Shown here: piece by piece, positions 5,510 to 6,239 of the stretch
Layout: each line of letters opens with the position of its first letter
How positions within the stretch are numbered: the stretch's first letter is position 1
From: an uncultured Clostridia bacterium
GTDB lineage: Bacteria; Bacillota; Clostridia; Lachnospirales; Lachnospiraceae
DNA: 6,239 nt
Assembly: GCA_946186175.1 (NCBI GenBank)
Contig: CAMHMG010000181.1
Coordinates: 1 to 6,239, forward strand
Reading direction: 5' to 3'
The notes under the pieces: generated by a model
What the model was told of the DNA's origin: nothing
Databases searched by the model: none
Seen by the model: the letters and a program-made list of their open reading frames with translations, nothing else
Program-made: the position numbers and the translations under genes

Positions 5510-6239
5510 ATGAGGATCTTGATAGTTGAGGATGACAGGGAAATCCGAAAACTTTTGACAGATTATTTAACTGAAAACGGATATGATGTTACTTCTGTTG
5601 GTGACGGTAATTCTGCCTCAAAGATTATGAGAGAGCAGGATTTTTCAATTATTCTGATGGATCTTATGCTTCCGTATCGGAGCGGTGATGAGCTGATTAA
5701 GGAACTAAGAGAGTATTCTGATACACCTGTTATTGTTCTCTCTGCAAAATCTATGACAGAGACAAGATTAGAGGTACTGAGGGTCGGTGCTGATGACTAT
5801 ATCATAAAACCGTTTGAACTTGATGAGGTGCTTGTAAGGATCGAGGTTGTGTTGCGGAGAAGTAACAATAATGCTGATGGCTCGGCCGGTAATGGAACCG
5901 TAATGGTTGGTTTTCAGAATGGTAAAGGCGGAAGTCAAAATTTAACCGCAACTAAAATTTGTTCTCCTGACGGTAAACTTGTCTGTTATCAGGAAGAAAA
6001 CAGGGTTGCTTATGATGGGGTTAATCTAACGCTTACAGCGAAGGAGATGGCATTGCTTCTTCTCTTTCTTCAACACCCCGAGAAGACATATACAAAGGCT
6101 AATCTCTATGAGGCTGTGTGGAATGATGTGTATTACTATGAAGACAATACCATTAACGTACATATAAGTAATTTGAGAAGTAAGCTTAAGAAACAGACGG
6201 GGCAGGATTATATAGAGACTGTCTGGGGGATAGGATACC
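5510..6239 (+). CDS. OmpR/PhoB-family response regulator (3' end outside window)
   Basis: DNA-binding response regulator of a two-component system, 243 codons visible and still open at the window edge. The receiver domain (1 to about 115) has the acidic cluster Glu7-Asp8-Asp9, phospho-acceptor Asp51 in LMDLMLP, Ser78 in VLSAK at the switch Thr/Ser position, and Lys100 in IIKPF. The winged-helix output domain runs from about 165 to the end: LTLTAKEMALL (from 173), YTKANLYEAVWND, TINVHISNLRSKLKK (recognition helix region) and the closing ETVWGIGY. Because ETVWGIGY normally lies close to the C-terminus, only a few residues are probably missing. The linker (about 117-165) is unusually long and rich in Gly and Asn. 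AGAGGAG at 5493-5499 supports the start. The partner histidine kinase is presumably downstream, outside the window. Target genes are unknown; the transporter operon upstream is one candidate. Confidence 0.93.
   Translation, partial: MRILIVEDDREIRKLLTDYLTENGYDVTSVGDGNSASKIMREQDFSIILMDLMLPYRSGDELIKELREYSDTPVIVLSAKSMTETRLEVLRVGADDYIIKPFELDEVLVRIEVVLRRSNNNADGSAGNGTVMVGFQNGKGGSQNLTATKICSPDGKLVCYQEENRVAYDGVNLTLTAKEMALLLLFLQHPEKTYTKANLYEAVWNDVYYYEDNTINVHISNLRSKLKKQTGQDYIETVWGIGY

Overview
The window is AT-rich DNA with strong AAGGAG/GGAGG ribosome binding sites, all genes on the + strand, short gaps between genes and frequent AGA/AGG and ATA codons. The proteins read like those of low-GC Gram-positive gut or rumen anaerobes, most likely Lachnospiraceae (Butyrivibrio/Roseburia-like). 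That placement rests on protein style only, since no rRNA or marker gene is present.

Layout. (1) Positions 2-70 look like the last codons of an unidentified upstream gene. (2) Positions 114-2048 hold a two-gene unit: a class I SAM-dependent methyltransferase of the Methyltransf_32 type, then a phosphoglycolate-phosphatase-like HAD hydrolase 15 nt later. (3) A gap of about 130 nt contains a weak AU hairpin, a good sigma-A promoter with an extended -10, and a strong Shine-Dalgarno. (4) Positions 2179-4579 encode a complete polar amino acid ABC importer in the order lipoprotein receptor, permease, ATPase. A clear intrinsic-terminator hairpin sits between receptor and permease, and a Cof-type HAD phosphatase (4597-5421) follows 17 nt after the ATPase. 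(5) A gap of 88 nt contains a perfect 11-bp inverted repeat with a 29-nt spacer. (6) An OmpR/PhoB-family response regulator starts at 5510 and runs off the right edge.

How the genes work together. The lipoprotein would capture an amino acid outside the membrane, a homodimer of the single permease would form the channel, and a homodimer of the ATPase would drive import. The hairpin after the receptor gene would let the receptor be made in excess over the membrane and ATPase subunits while some transcripts read through. The Cof phosphatase is probably co-transcribed with the transporter, but its substrate cannot be read from sequence. The response regulator is probably the first gene of a two-component system whose kinase lies beyond the window.

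I see no mobile element, CRISPR array, tRNA or rRNA, and no clear novel system. The points most worth a second look are the loss of the usual carboxylate-binding arginine in the receptor, the hairpin inside the transporter operon, and the unexplained inverted repeat before the response regulator.
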